A DNA stretch of 64,000 nt from an uncultured Clostridia bacterium (GCA_934169725.1 CAKPOF010000001.1:62001-126000), one strand, 5' to 3'; counted from the stretch's first letter, positions 1-8,872 are shown. Notes: generated by a model from the letters alone, not told the origin. A program made the numbers and translations.

Positions 1-2
1 AT

Positions 3-542
3 CATAATCTTAAGGTCATTCATAAATCGAAAGATAAAATTATTTTAGAAAGTGAATGCCCTATTCATGGAAAACATAGGCTTGTCGTAACTGAAGACAA
101 TAAAGAAAAGTTTGATATGAATGTTCCATTAAGATATTTGGTTAAGGCTATGTACTTAATTAAAAGTGATGAACAAAACAATACTCTTAGTGTAATTGTA
201 GACGGTGGAGACTGGTCTGGAATGTGGCCACTAAGAGTTTACATGGAACCATTATTAAAACTTGGGTATAAAGAACCCGTGAATGTAATTTATACACCTA
301 CTATTTTAGATTGGTCTGGTAGCAAACTTTCTAAAAGAATGTATGTTGGTAATGCAGCATATAGAGAATACATGAAAGAAGGTTTGATTAACTATTCAGA
401 ATTTTACAATCAGTATGGTGAGATTGGATTTGAGCGAATCTATAAAGAAATTAATTTATGGGTTACAGATCCTAAGCTTTTTATTAGGGATTATACCATT
501 GAATATATTGACATGATTCTTAGAGGAGAAAAAGTTAATTAA
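3..542 (+). CDS. Partial protein with KLSKR (KMSKS-like) motif, N-terminus outside window
   Basis: The reading frame is open from the first bases of the window to the TAA at 540-542, so the true start lies upstream; the ATG at 117 is internal. About 179 residues are visible. Near the left edge there is a Cys-Pro-x-His segment that could be half of a metal site. Further on come DGGDWSGMW and then SGSKLSKRMYV. KLSKR resembles the KMSKS loop of class I aminoacyl-tRNA synthetases and related nucleotidyltransferases, but only about 65 residues follow it, with no anticodon-binding domain. I do not recognise the family; a stand-alone synthetase-like enzyme is an inference. A clear terminator follows. 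Confidence 0.6.
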   Translation, partial: HNLKVIHKSKDKIILESECPIHGKHRLVVTEDNKEKFDMNVPLRYLVKAMYLIKSDEQNNTLSVIVDGGDWSGMWPLRVYMEPLLKLGYKEPVNVIYTPTILDWSGSKLSKRMYVGNAAYREYMKEGLINYSEFYNQYGEIGFERIYKEINLWVTDPKLFIRDYTIEYIDMILRGEKVN

Positions 543-590
543 AATCCAAATACTTTTTACTAAATATCAAATTTAAACTAATTTGATAAG

Positions 591-627
591 AAAAACAGTG
601 TTACAAAAAATGTGACACTGTTTTTTT
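591..627 (+). terminator. Rho-independent terminator
   Basis: A 13-bp stem (AACAGTGTTAC against GTGACACTGTT, one G-T pair) closes a short A-rich loop and is followed by a run of T. It ends the KLSKR gene. Confidence 0.9.
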
Positions 628-637
628 CCATAATTTA

Positions 638-666
638 TTGACTTATATATATAAATTTTATAAAAT
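638..666 (+). promoter_or_regulatory. Sigma-A promoter for the glutamine amidotransferase gene
   Basis: TTGACT at 638-643, a 17-bp spacer and TAAAAT at 661-666, about 25 bases before the start codon at 690. Confidence 0.75.
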
Positions 667-689
667 CATTATATGTTAGGAGAGTTTTT

Positions 690-1391
690 ATGAGAAAACC
701 AATAATAGGAATTGTAAGTAAATCTAAACCCAAAAAAGAAAATGGTATTTGGAATAAAATGTATATTGCAGATGAAATAAGATATTTGATAATAAAAAAT
801 GGAGGATTAGCAATATCATTATTATCGCCAGAAGAAACAATGGATTTTAATAAAGATGATATAGAGGATAAAAAGATGTTGACTCTAAAAGAAAAAGAGG
901 ATATTTTTCATCTAGTCAATTTATGTGATGGTCTTGTTTTACAAGGAGGAGTATCTAGTTCAAATTATGAGATTGAATATGCCAAAAAAGCTATTGAATT
1001 AAATAAACCTATTATAGGTATTTGTGCAGGATTTAATAATTTACTACGTGCAATAGGGGGAGAAGTTACTATAGATAATACTAACAGTCATAATCATTTA
1101 GACGAAAATTATCGTCATTCAATAAGAATAATTAAAGACACGAAACTATATAATATAATAGAAAAAGATAAAATAGATGTAAATAGTATTCATTCAATGG
1201 TTGCAAAGAAAGAAAATGTAAGCAAATTAGCTAAAGTTTCATCTTATTCTGAAGATGGATTAGTGGAGAGTTTTGAACTAGAAAATAAAAAATTTGTAAT
1301 AGGTATAAAATGGCATCCGGAATTGATGCTAAATGCACCATATGTTGATAAGCTATTTAAAACTTTTATAGAGATTTCAAATGAGAAATAA
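690..1391 (+). CDS. Class-I glutamine amidotransferase-like hydrolase (peptidase C26, PuuD-like)
   Basis: A 233-residue protein with the full class-I glutaminase triad: nucleophile Cys112 in GICAGF, and His209 and Glu211 in KWHPE. The start MRKPIIGI is typical of the gamma-glutamyl-gamma-aminobutyrate hydrolase (PuuD) group, which cleaves gamma-glutamyl amides. An AGGAG site lies 6-8 bases before the ATG. The gene is alone behind its own promoter, with no polyamine genes near it, so the substrate cannot be inferred. The catalytic assignment is strong; the PuuD role is only by family resemblance. Confidence 0.85.
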   Translation: MRKPIIGIVSKSKPKKENGIWNKMYIADEIRYLIIKNGGLAISLLSPEETMDFNKDDIEDKKMLTLKEKEDIFHLVNLCDGLVLQGGVSSSNYEIEYAKKAIELNKPIIGICAGFNNLLRAIGGEVTIDNTNSHNHLDENYRHSIRIIKDTKLYNIIEKDKIDVNSIHSMVAKKENVSKLAKVSSYSEDGLVESFELENKKFVIGIKWHPELMLNAPYVDKLFKTFIEISNEK

Positions 1392-1439
1392 AGTATAAAA
1401 ATGATGAATATTGGTTAATTGGAAAGAAGGAAAAATATT

Positions 1440-2048
1440 ATGATAAGACAAAATGAAATTAAAGAAATAGTAAATTTGATTGATAAAGGATTTGAATTAG
1501 AGTTAATAGCTTTTGAATTAGGTATTCCAGTTAATCAGTTACAAGAATGTATAAGTAAAGAAAAGACAGAAAAAGAATTAAACGAAGATAAAAATGAAGA
1601 GATAGAAATAGAATTTGAAGAGAAAAAATTTAGAAAACAAGATTATGAAAAATTAATAAATAAATATAAAAAAGAAATTGCTTTAGAAAAATCAACAAAG
1701 AAAAGAAACTTATTAGCATTTGCATATTTTAAAGCTGGAAAAATAGAAGAAGCAAGAGATGAATTAGAAAAATTAATAAATGAAAATAACAATTATATTT
1801 CTTATAGACAACTAATACATATAGAAAAACAAGAAAATAATTTGGATGATGCGAAATTGTGGGCATATGAAGCTCTTGAAAAATTTCCTGAAAGTATTGA
1901 AATAAGAGAACAATTGATATCAATAGCAAAAGAAGAAAAAGATAATCAAGAGATTATAAAACAGTTAAAGGAAATTATAGATATAAATCCCAAAAATAAA
2001 ATAAATAAAAAAAGATTAAAAATAATTATGGAACAAAATGAAAGATAA
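1440..2048 (+). CDS. Protein of unknown function: shared N-terminal helical module plus TPR-like repeats
   Basis: The start is placed at ATG 1440 because GGAAAGAAGG lies directly upstream; a TTG seven codons earlier lacks a ribosome site. The 202-residue product is highly charged. Residues about 5-37 form a helical module (IKEIVNLIDKGFELELIAFE and onward) that recurs at the start of the gene at 3797. After an acidic linker, residues about 75-200 look like alpha-solenoid (TPR-like) repeats: FKAGKIEEARDELEKL, DDAKLWAYEALEKFP and so on. There is no signal peptide or membrane segment. It may be a protein-protein adaptor; the function is unknown. Confidence 0.65.
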   Translation: MIRQNEIKEIVNLIDKGFELELIAFELGIPVNQLQECISKEKTEKELNEDKNEEIEIEFEEKKFRKQDYEKLINKYKKEIALEKSTKKRNLLAFAYFKAGKIEEARDELEKLINENNNYISYRQLIHIEKQENNLDDAKLWAYEALEKFPESIEIREQLISIAKEEKDNQEIIKQLKEIIDINPKNKINKKRLKIIMEQNER

Positions 2049-2070
2049 CTAGTTTCATAGTTATTTTTTT
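2045..2070 (+). terminator. Short terminator hairpin
   Basis: ATAACTA and TAGTTAT form a 7-bp stem with a 6-base loop, followed by a T-run. It overlaps the stop of the upstream gene. Confidence 0.65.
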
Positions 2071-2077
2071 AAAATTA

Positions 2078-2106
2078 TTGAAAATTATGTAAATTTATAG
2101 TATAAT
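2078..2106 (+). promoter_or_regulatory. Sigma-A promoter with a 140-base leader
   Basis: TTGAAA at 2078-2083, a 17-bp spacer and TATAAT at 2101-2106. The leader down to the start at 2247 contains a small hairpin (CCAATT, loop GTTT, AATTGG). Confidence 0.8.
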
Positions 2107-2246
2107 ATGAGCTGTATTGAAATATTTTCAATGTATTTACTGTATTTTACCAATTGTTTAATTGGCTAAATATTAAAAAATTATGAAAATACCAAGACAA
2201 TTTTGTACCTATCAAAAACTTTTTGGCAGTGAAAGGAGAAAACAAG

Positions 2247-3512
2247 ATGAACAAGTTTAAGGCAAAGGTGAAATTTGAGGATTGCGAAAATGAAATAATG
2301 TTGATTAGAACATTTTTTGAATTCTTTAATTCTGAAAGTAGTATTACAGTAGATAAAAAAGAGGCAAAAATAGAAATAGAATATGCTTTTGAGGAGAAGC
2401 CGCCGATGGAGATTATCGATGCTATAAACGATTGCGAAATTATTCATATAAACTACAGTAAGAACTTGAAAGAAGCCGAGCAGGAGGAAGTTTTACAGAA
2501 TGAGACGGAAAAAAATGACTCTGAACAAGAGAAAAATTTACAGACAGAGACAAAAAGTGATTCTGAGCGGAAGAATGTAGAGGTAGAAATTATTGAGCAG
2601 ACTGAACAAGCAAATGCGGAGAGTAAGAATTTTAATCAAAATAAATTTTCTCCCAAAATAAAGACAGAACAACTAAAAAAAGTTGAAAAAAAGCCAACTG
2701 TAAATATTCCAGAATTAGATGAAATTGCAAAAAAATCTAATTCTTTTGAACACTTTACTGAATTAGTAGCAGAATGGTTGGAAATGAGCAGTAAAAAGGA
2801 ATACTTTAAAAATTTAGTAATAGCAGCTTCAGAGGTTGATAATATTACATGGAAAAATTTAGGAAAAATTCTAGAAAATAAAAATATTATTTATACCGAT
2901 GGAGACAGAATTAACACCAGCCAATGTGTTTCAAAAAAACTAAAAAAATATTCAATAACATGCTTACCGTTCTTGAAAGCAACTAAAAAATATAAAGACT
3001 ATTCTTTTAAGAAAGTAGAAGAACGCCCTCCAGAGGAGAACACTAGTGAACAGGAAATAAAAAATACAATAACAAGTATTGAAGATAACAAGCCTGACCA
3101 AATAGTGTTTCTTAAACCAAGAGTAAAAATGGAGTGCATGCCAGAAAGTAAAGAGTTTGAGGAAAAATTGGCAAATGTTGATAAAACACAGCAGGTTGAA
3201 GAAAGAGTTCGTTATGTTTTAGGAGCAATGGGATTAAGCAATATGGTTGTAGAAGAACAGAAACAAATTGTTGAATTTGCAACTACAGCAATAAAAAAAG
3301 GTAAAATAAATCTTGATGATATTTTTATAAAAACAAATACTGCTGGAGAGCAGACAATAACGGTTCGTATGATGTTCTCAAAACTTGTTAATGATTTTGT
3401 GCAGAAATATGAAAGCAATAAGAAAGTAAAACTTTCGACTTTTCTTTCAGAGTTACAGAAGATTATTATGGATAAGACGGAATTTGAGAGTTCTGTAGAT
3501 TGTGCTGAATGA
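2247..3512 (+). CDS. Hypothetical intracellular protein with acidic linker
   Basis: The start is set at ATG 2247, eight bases after a GGAG site, giving 421 residues; an earlier GTG is less likely. I do not recognise the family. Residues 1-75 look folded (MNKFKAKVKFEDCENEIM), residues about 75-165 are a Glu/Gln/Lys-rich linker, and two further helical segments follow (about 170-265 and 300-420). No signal peptide or membrane segment is visible. Codon use differs from the core genes: GAG, GCG, CCG and an in-frame CGG at 2568 suggest a different origin or expression class. Its own promoter and terminator make it a single-gene unit. Confidence 0.6.
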   Translation: MNKFKAKVKFEDCENEIMLIRTFFEFFNSESSITVDKKEAKIEIEYAFEEKPPMEIIDAINDCEIIHINYSKNLKEAEQEEVLQNETEKNDSEQEKNLQTETKSDSERKNVEVEIIEQTEQANAESKNFNQNKFSPKIKTEQLKKVEKKPTVNIPELDEIAKKSNSFEHFTELVAEWLEMSSKKEYFKNLVIAASEVDNITWKNLGKILENKNIIYTDGDRINTSQCVSKKLKKYSITCLPFLKATKKYKDYSFKKVEERPPEENTSEQEIKNTITSIEDNKPDQIVFLKPRVKMECMPESKEFEEKLANVDKTQQVEERVRYVLGAMGLSNMVVEEQKQIVEFATTAIKKGKINLDDIFIKTNTAGEQTITVRMMFSKLVNDFVQKYESNKKVKLSTFLSELQKIIMDKTEFESSVDCAE

Positions 3513-3536
3513 CGTAATGCAATCTTGGTATTTTGT

Positions 3537-3570
3537 AAAAACTTCACTAGATGTATCTGGTGGAGTTTTT
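3537..3570 (+). terminator. Rho-independent terminator
   Basis: AAAACTTCACTAGAT pairs with ATCTGGTGGAGTTTT (15 bp with G-T pairs), followed by T's. Confidence 0.85.
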
Positions 3571-3572
3571 GC

Positions 3573-3648
3573 AAATATTTGTTACAATTTACAGTTTATG
3601 AAATAAAATATTTTAAAATTTTTTAGCTGCAAATTGTAACAAATATTT
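3573..3648 (+). repeat. Short palindromic element (copy I, arms only)
   Basis: Perfect 18-bp inverted repeat: AAATATTTGTTACAATTT at 3573-3590 and its reverse complement at 3631-3648, with 40 bases between. The GTTACAATT end matches the termini of the larger palindromic repeats elsewhere in the window, so this looks like an internally deleted copy. Confidence 0.7.
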
Positions 3649-3679
3649 ATATATCAATTTTTAAGTATTATAGAATTTA

Positions 3680-3708
3680 TTGAAAAGTCAATGGGTATAT
3701 GCTATAAT
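3680..3708 (+). promoter_or_regulatory. Sigma-A promoter
   Basis: TTGAAA at 3680-3685, a 17-bp spacer and TATAAT at 3703-3708, about 90 bases upstream of the gene at 3797. Confidence 0.8.
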
Positions 3709-3796
3709 TTCAATAAATTTACGATATTTACAAAAGATATGTTCTAAAAACAGGTGATAAAAAAATAAAAAGTAAATAGTAAGGAAATGTGATAAT

Positions 3797-5104
3797 ATGA
3801 CGAAAAATAGCAGGGTAGAAGAAATAAAAAAACTGATAAAAAATGGATTTGATTTAGAATTGATATCTTTTGAATTAGATATGCCAATTGAAGAGGTAAA
3901 TAAATATAAAATCGAATTAGAAAAAGTGAATAAAAAAAATACATATCCCAAAATGGAAAAGTTAAGAGAAAGATATAAAGAACTCTTTTATAAAACTAAT
4001 GAAATTAAATTGGAAAAACAAATCTTAACACCACAAGAAGAAAATTTAATAAATTCAGTTATATCCGAATTTGAAAAAATTGAAGAAAATTTAAAAGGAG
4101 CATCTAAAGATAAAAAAAGAAGAGAAGTATTTAAAATAACAAAGGGGATAGAGAGCATAGAAGAATGTAATTTAACTGTTGAACAAGCAGAAAAATTATA
4201 CTATTTATTACAAGCTAATGAAATAAAAAAATTGAAATTTATGTCGAGAAAAAATAAAGATTATAAAATGAATAAATGTGAAAAGATTGTAACAAAGAAA
4301 GTAGTAGATGCAATTGATGTTGCCCAAAGTCAAGCAGAGAATATAGAAGAATTAAAAAGTCTAGAAAAAAAACTAACAATGAAAATGAACCCTAGTAATC
4401 AAATAATTATAGGAACAGTAAAAAACAAGATAAAAAATAAAATATTAAAAATAAATCAAAGAAAAGCAATTGAAAAACAAAAAAATATTCCAGATAATAT
4501 TAATTTAATTATTAAAGAACTTGCAAGTGGTACATTAGATATTGAAAAAGCAAATATCTATATTGAAAATGAAGTAAAAGATAGAAGAAAAAATAAACCA
4601 GAAAACAAATTTGCAGTTACTGATGAACAAGAAAAAAGACAAATTTTTGGACAAATTATGAAAAATTTAGTTGATAATTCTGAAAAATATAATATAGAAA
4701 ATCCAGAAACAACAATTCAGCAAATACAAGAATTATGTGATTGTGGAATGGAACAAGCAATAAGAATTGTAGTTAAAAATTTTTCTGGCAGAAAGAATTT
4801 TGAAAAAGCAAATGAAATTTGTAATGAATTTTTAAATAAAAGTGGAAATAATTCAATGTTCAATTATATGAAAATATTAAAAAAAGAAATAAAAAATGAT
4901 GAAATAGGTGATATAGTATTAAAAGCAATAAATTTGAATGGAACATATGAAAAAGAAAAAGAATGTTTTGAATTGATTGAAAAAGGATTAAATATGGGAA
5001 ATGTGAATCTTAGAGCAGTATCGTTGGGAAAAACTCAAGATGGGTTGAAAAATATAACTTTAGCAGATATATGGATAGATAGAAGTATAAATCATATGCG
5101 TTAA
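3797..5104 (+). CDS. Protein of unknown function with the same N-terminal module as the gene at 1440
   Basis: A 435-residue, Lys/Glu/Asn-rich protein with an AAGGAAA site upstream of the ATG. Residues 4-36 (VEEIKKLIKNGFDLELISFE and onward) align without gaps to the N-terminus of the 1440 gene. The rest is different: long helical, probably partly coiled-coil stretches, then a globular-looking C-terminus containing CGMEQAIRIVVKNFSG and LNMGNVNLRAVSLGKTQ. There is no signal peptide or membrane segment. The two genes thus pair one helical head with different bodies. The function is unknown. Confidence 0.65.
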   Translation: MTKNSRVEEIKKLIKNGFDLELISFELDMPIEEVNKYKIELEKVNKKNTYPKMEKLRERYKELFYKTNEIKLEKQILTPQEENLINSVISEFEKIEENLKGASKDKKRREVFKITKGIESIEECNLTVEQAEKLYYLLQANEIKKLKFMSRKNKDYKMNKCEKIVTKKVVDAIDVAQSQAENIEELKSLEKKLTMKMNPSNQIIIGTVKNKIKNKILKINQRKAIEKQKNIPDNINLIIKELASGTLDIEKANIYIENEVKDRRKNKPENKFAVTDEQEKRQIFGQIMKNLVDNSEKYNIENPETTIQQIQELCDCGMEQAIRIVVKNFSGRKNFEKANEICNEFLNKSGNNSMFNYMKILKKEIKNDEIGDIVLKAINLNGTYEKEKECFELIEKGLNMGNVNLRAVSLGKTQDGLKNITLADIWIDRSINHMR

Positions 5105-5173
5105 TTGAACACAATATGACATAATTTGTTAAATAAAGTATGTTGTATCTACATAAAAATGCCATCTTTAAAA

Positions 5174-5202
5174 TTGACATAATATATAAAGTGTAGTATA
5201 AT
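5174..5202 (+). promoter_or_regulatory. Near-perfect sigma-A promoter
   Basis: TTGACA at 5174-5179, a 17-bp spacer and TATAAT at 5197-5202. Confidence 0.9.
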
Positions 5203-5227
5203 ACACTTTGTACAAAATTAACAATTG

Positions 5228-5245
5228 CACCGTGTTAACGGTGCA
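5228..5245 (+). promoter_or_regulatory. GC-rich leader hairpin before the phospholipase-like gene
   Basis: GCACCG, loop TGTTAA, CGGTGC, lying between the promoter and the AAAGGAG site at about 5255. It may stabilise or gate the mRNA; no known riboregulator is recognised. Confidence 0.4.
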
Positions 5246-5266
5246 CCATAAAGAAAGGAGCATTTT

Positions 5267-5935
5267 ATGCCAAATTATTATTTACATCTTGCATCAAGTA
5301 ATGAAAAAGCTTTAAAAAATCGGAGTTTTGTTCTAGGAGTAGAAGCACCAGACATGCTAAAGAAACATGTTAAAGTATATGGAGAAGAAAGAGCAAAAGC
5401 TGAGTACAATTTTTTAAAAACAGATCAAATGCCGCCATATGACGTATTTAAATCACGTATTAAACAGAAAGAAGATGGAAAAAGAAAATCAGGACTTCAT
5501 TATGGGTATAGTAGAAACCCAGGAGTAAAGGAATATTGGTCTAGATTAACGGCAGAACAGAAAAAAAATCCGTTCTACAGAGGATATGTATGGCATCTTT
5601 TAACAGATGCAATTCTGTATGGTCGTTTGAATATTGAGGCTAAAGCTGCAAAAATTCCAAAAGAAGACAGGGCTGCAGAGATAAAGAAGTTACATGATGA
5701 CTGGGATAGGACAAATGCACGTGTTCGTGATACCTATCCAGAGGTGAGCTTAACCAAGGAGGTTAAAGAGTTAGGCATAGTTAAATTCATTACAGAGGGA
5801 GAAACGGCTTATGTCGATTGGGAAATTGTTAAAAACACAATTGACTATTTAAGAAAATTTGATCCTCTTAATGGAGACATGGATGAAATTATCGAAAAAG
5901 TGTTAAAAGAAAAGGATTTGGCTGTATTATCATAA
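5267..5935 (+). CDS. Zinc-dependent phospholipase C-like protein (Zn_dep_PLPC family)
   Basis: A 222-residue protein starting MPNYYLHLASS, with metal-ligand-type residues in family order: His7, Asp29 in GVEAPD, His78 in GLHYG, and His110 and Asp114 in GYVWHLLTDAI. This matches the domain of bacterial zinc phospholipases and many intracellular relatives. There is no signal peptide, so a cytoplasmic hydrolase of unknown substrate is more likely than a secreted toxin. It is expressed alone from a strong promoter with a strong AAAGGAG. Codon use is less AT-biased than in the core genes and includes an in-frame CGG at 5321 that is read without a shift. Confidence 0.75.
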   Translation: MPNYYLHLASSNEKALKNRSFVLGVEAPDMLKKHVKVYGEERAKAEYNFLKTDQMPPYDVFKSRIKQKEDGKRKSGLHYGYSRNPGVKEYWSRLTAEQKKNPFYRGYVWHLLTDAILYGRLNIEAKAAKIPKEDRAAEIKKLHDDWDRTNARVRDTYPEVSLTKEVKELGIVKFITEGETAYVDWEIVKNTIDYLRKFDPLNGDMDEIIEKVLKEKDLAVLS

Positions 5936-5979
5936 GTCAATCAGAAATTTTAGATAGTTTAATCTGTAAAATTCTTTCA

Positions 5980-6013
5980 ATCCAGTGACTATATTATGGT
6001 CACTGGATTTTGG
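5980..6013 (+). terminator. Rho-independent terminator
   Basis: ATCCAGTGAC and GTCACTGGAT form a 10-bp stem, followed by TTTTGG. Confidence 0.8.
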
Positions 6014-6092
6014 TTATAAAATATTTATGAAAAATTAAAGAAGGGAGAGTATTGAAATATTTAAGTTATTAAATGTTTCATACAGGAAAGTT

Positions 6093-6278
6093 ATGGGAAT
6101 ATTAGAAATCTTATGTTTTGTTGGTATTATAACTACTATTCTTTCAGTTATAGGTGTTAAAATTGGAAATAGATTTGGTGATAAATATAAAAATAAAGCA
6201 GAATTAATGGGAGGAATTATATTAATATTATTGGGAATAAAAATATTATTAGAACATTTAAATATAATTGCTTTTTGA
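6093..6278 (+). pseudogene. C-terminal remnant of a manganese efflux pump (MntP)
   Basis: The 61 residues ([18 protein letters not shown], then [17 protein letters not shown]) match the last third of MntP-type manganese exporters, which are normally about 185 residues with six membrane segments. Only two segments remain. The same frame is open for a few codons upstream (roughly 6050-6092) but does not carry the rest of the protein. No clear ribosome site suits the ATG at 6093. I read it as a decayed fragment, although a short two-helix membrane peptide could still be made. Confidence 0.7.
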
Positions 6279-6328
6279 TTAATTATGGTATATTATTTAG
6301 AAAATATAAATAGTACAAAAGAGGTGAT

Positions 6329-6889
6329 ATGAAATTGTCCAATATTACAAAAAGAGCAATGGCACAATCATTAAAGAAAATGTTATTAGTAAAAGAATTA
6401 GATAAAATAACAATAACAGATATTACCAATGATTGTGGTATAAATAGACAAACTTTTTATTATCATTTTAAAGATATATATGATTTATTAGAATGGATTT
6501 TTGCAAATGAAATAGTGGAAAAGGTGGAGAGGGAAACAACTATAGAAAATTGGCAAAATAATTTTAAATATGTATTAGATTATATATTGAAAAATAAAAA
6601 ATTTATTATAAAAATATACAATTCATTAAGTAGAAAAATGTTATTAGATTTTTTATTTAAACAATATAATACTATATTTATAGGAATCATAGATGATTTA
6701 TCTAAAAATTATAATATCACAAAAGAAAACGAAATATTTATTGCAAATTTTTATAAATATGGATTTGCTGGAGTAATAGAAAATTGGATAGTTACAGAAA
6801 TGAAAGAAAGTCCAGAAAATATAATAAAAAAATTAAATGTAATGATATCTGGAAGTTTTGAAGAAGCTGTGAAAAAAATGTCAACTTAA
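6329..6889 (+). CDS. TetR/AcrR family transcriptional regulator (DhaS-like)
   Basis: A 186-residue protein. The N-terminal helix-turn-helix (residues about 8-52) carries the TetR signature ITITDITNDCGINRQTFYYH. The C-terminal ligand domain resembles the DhaS/TetR_C group. A GAGGTGAT site precedes the ATG. It sits about 115 bases upstream of the oleate hydratase gene in the same direction, so control of that gene, perhaps by a fatty acid, is a reasonable inference. No in-sequence proof of the ligand exists. Confidence 0.85.
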   Translation: MKLSNITKRAMAQSLKKMLLVKELDKITITDITNDCGINRQTFYYHFKDIYDLLEWIFANEIVEKVERETTIENWQNNFKYVLDYILKNKKFIIKIYNSLSRKMLLDFLFKQYNTIFIGIIDDLSKNYNITKENEIFIANFYKYGFAGVIENWIVTEMKESPENIIKKLNVMISGSFEEAVKKMST

Positions 6890-6915
6890 TTAGACAAAAA
6901 ATGGATTATGTATAA

Positions 6916-6962
6916 AAATTTTACATATTCACTTTTTTGTTTATTGTAAATTTTATGTATTA
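6916..6962. promoter_or_regulatory. Inverted repeat, possible operator upstream of oleate hydratase
   Basis: AAAATTTTAC and GTAAATTTT face each other across about 21 bases, just before the oleate hydratase leader. Position and symmetry fit a TetR-family binding site, but the AT-rich context makes chance symmetry possible. Confidence 0.3.
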
Positions 6963-7006
6963 TCTATAGGATAAAAGCACATAGTAAATAAGGAGGTTGA
7001 TGAACT

Positions 7007-8797
7007 ATGTATTATAGTAGTGGAAATTATGAGGCTTTTGCAAGACCAAAAAAGCCAGTAGATGTAGATAAAAAATCTGCGTATATAGTAGGATCAGGAT
7101 TAGCTGCATTATCAGCAGCATGTTTTCTTGTTAGAGATGGACAAATGAAAGGTAAAAATGTTCATATACTAGAAAAAGATTCAATACCAGGAGGAGCGTG
7201 TGATGGATATCTTTATGATGGATTAGGATATGTAATGCGTGGTGGAAGAGAAATGGATAATCATTTTGAATGTATGTGGGATTTGTTTCATTCAATTCCA
7301 TCAATAGAAACAGAAGGTGTGAGTGTATTAGATGAATATTATTGGTTAAATAAAGAAGATCCAAACTATTCATTAATGAGAGCAACAATGAATTGTGGAG
7401 AAGATGCACATACAGATAGAAAATTTGAAATATCTGACAAAGGTGCAATGGAAATTATGCATTTGTTTTTTACACCAGATGAAGAATTATATGATAAAAA
7501 AATAACAGACTATTTTTCTGATGAGGTATTAAATTCAAATTTCTGGTTATATTGGAGAACAATGTTTGCCTTTGAAAATTGGCACAGTGCATTAGAAATG
7601 AAATTATATATAAAAAGATTTATACATCATATTGGGGGATTACCAGATTTTACAGCACTAAGATTTACAAAATATAATCAATATGAATCAATGATTTTGC
7701 CAATGATAGAATACTTGAAAAAATTTGACGTACAATTTCATTATGGTACAAAAGTTGAAAATGTAAAATTTGAAATATCAGATTATAAAAAAGTTGCAAA
7801 AAGTATAATAATAACAAAAGATGGAGAAGAATCAAGTATAGATTTAACAGAAAATGATTTAGTATTTATTACAAATGGGGGATGTGTTGAAAATTCAAGT
7901 ATGGGTAGTCAAAACACACCAGCAGAAATGAATACAGAAATTAAACCAGGTGGAGGTTGGGATTTATGGCGTAAAATTGCAGAACAAGATGAATCATTTG
8001 GAAATCCAGATAAATTTTGTCATGATCCAGAATTAACAAACTGGATGAGTGCAACAGTTACAACATTAGATGACAGAATTCCACCATATGTAGAAAAAAT
8101 CTGTAAGAGAAATCCATTTAGTGGAAAAGTAGTTACAGGTGGAATTGTAACTGTAAAAGATTCAAACTGGCTATTAAGCTGGACATTTAATCGTCAGCCA
8201 CAATTTAGAAGCCAACCAAAAGATCAATTAGTAGGTTGGATATATGGATTATTTAGTGATAAACCTGGAAATTATGTAAAAAAACCAATGAGAGATTGTA
8301 CAGGTAAAGAAATATGTATGGAATGGTTATACCATTTAGGAGTGCCAGAAAATCAAATAGAGGAAATGGCTGAAAATAGTGCAAATACAATACCTGTAAT
8401 GATGCCATATATAGATGCATTTTTTATGCCAAGAAATGGCACAGATAGACCAAAAGTAGTTCCAAAACAAGCAGTAAATTTTGCATTTTTAGGACAATTT
8501 GCAGAAACTGAAAGAGATACAATATTTACAACAGAATATTCTATAAGAACTGCTATGGTAGCTGTGTATACATTGTTAAATATAGATAGAGGAGTACCAG
8601 AAGTTTGGGGAAGCACATATGATATTAGAGATTTATTAAATGCAACAGTTAAATTAAGAGATGGAAAGCCTATAACAGAAATGAATTTAGGATTAAAAGA
8701 AAAGATTGCATTAAAGGAAGCTTTGAAACAAATAAAAGGTACAGATATTGAAAAAATTCTTAAAGAATATCATGTAATAAAAGATGATGATGTATAA
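7007..8797 (+). CDS. ohyA: Oleate hydratase (myosin-cross-reactive antigen family)
   Basis: A 596-residue protein, typical for the family, starting MYYSSGNYEAFARP as oleate hydratases do. The FAD-binding Rossmann motif is GSGLAALSAA at residues 29-38, followed by ILEKDSIPGGACDG. The enzyme adds water to the cis-9 double bond of oleic or linoleic acid to give 10-hydroxy acids, a detoxification step common in gut Firmicutes. An AAGGAGG site lies 8 bases before the ATG. It follows a TetR gene and ends in a terminator, so it is its own unit. Confidence 0.97.
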   Translation: MYYSSGNYEAFARPKKPVDVDKKSAYIVGSGLAALSAACFLVRDGQMKGKNVHILEKDSIPGGACDGYLYDGLGYVMRGGREMDNHFECMWDLFHSIPSIETEGVSVLDEYYWLNKEDPNYSLMRATMNCGEDAHTDRKFEISDKGAMEIMHLFFTPDEELYDKKITDYFSDEVLNSNFWLYWRTMFAFENWHSALEMKLYIKRFIHHIGGLPDFTALRFTKYNQYESMILPMIEYLKKFDVQFHYGTKVENVKFEISDYKKVAKSIIITKDGEESSIDLTENDLVFITNGGCVENSSMGSQNTPAEMNTEIKPGGGWDLWRKIAEQDESFGNPDKFCHDPELTNWMSATVTTLDDRIPPYVEKICKRNPFSGKVVTGGIVTVKDSNWLLSWTFNRQPQFRSQPKDQLVGWIYGLFSDKPGNYVKKPMRDCTGKEICMEWLYHLGVPENQIEEMAENSANTIPVMMPYIDAFFMPRNGTDRPKVVPKQAVNFAFLGQFAETERDTIFTTEYSIRTAMVAVYTLLNIDRGVPEVWGSTYDIRDLLNATVKLRDGKPITEMNLGLKEKIALKEALKQIKGTDIEKILKEYHVIKDDDV

Positions 8798-8827
8798 AAA
8801 ATAAAATGAAATTCTATAAAATAAAAG

Positions 8828-8872
8828 AACCTAATTTATTAGACAAGAGTTTAATAAGTTAGGTTTATTTTC
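8828..8872 (+). terminator. Rho-independent terminator
   Basis: AACCTAATTTATTA pairs with TAATAAGTTAGGTT (14 bp, one G-T), followed by TTATTTTC. Confidence 0.85.
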
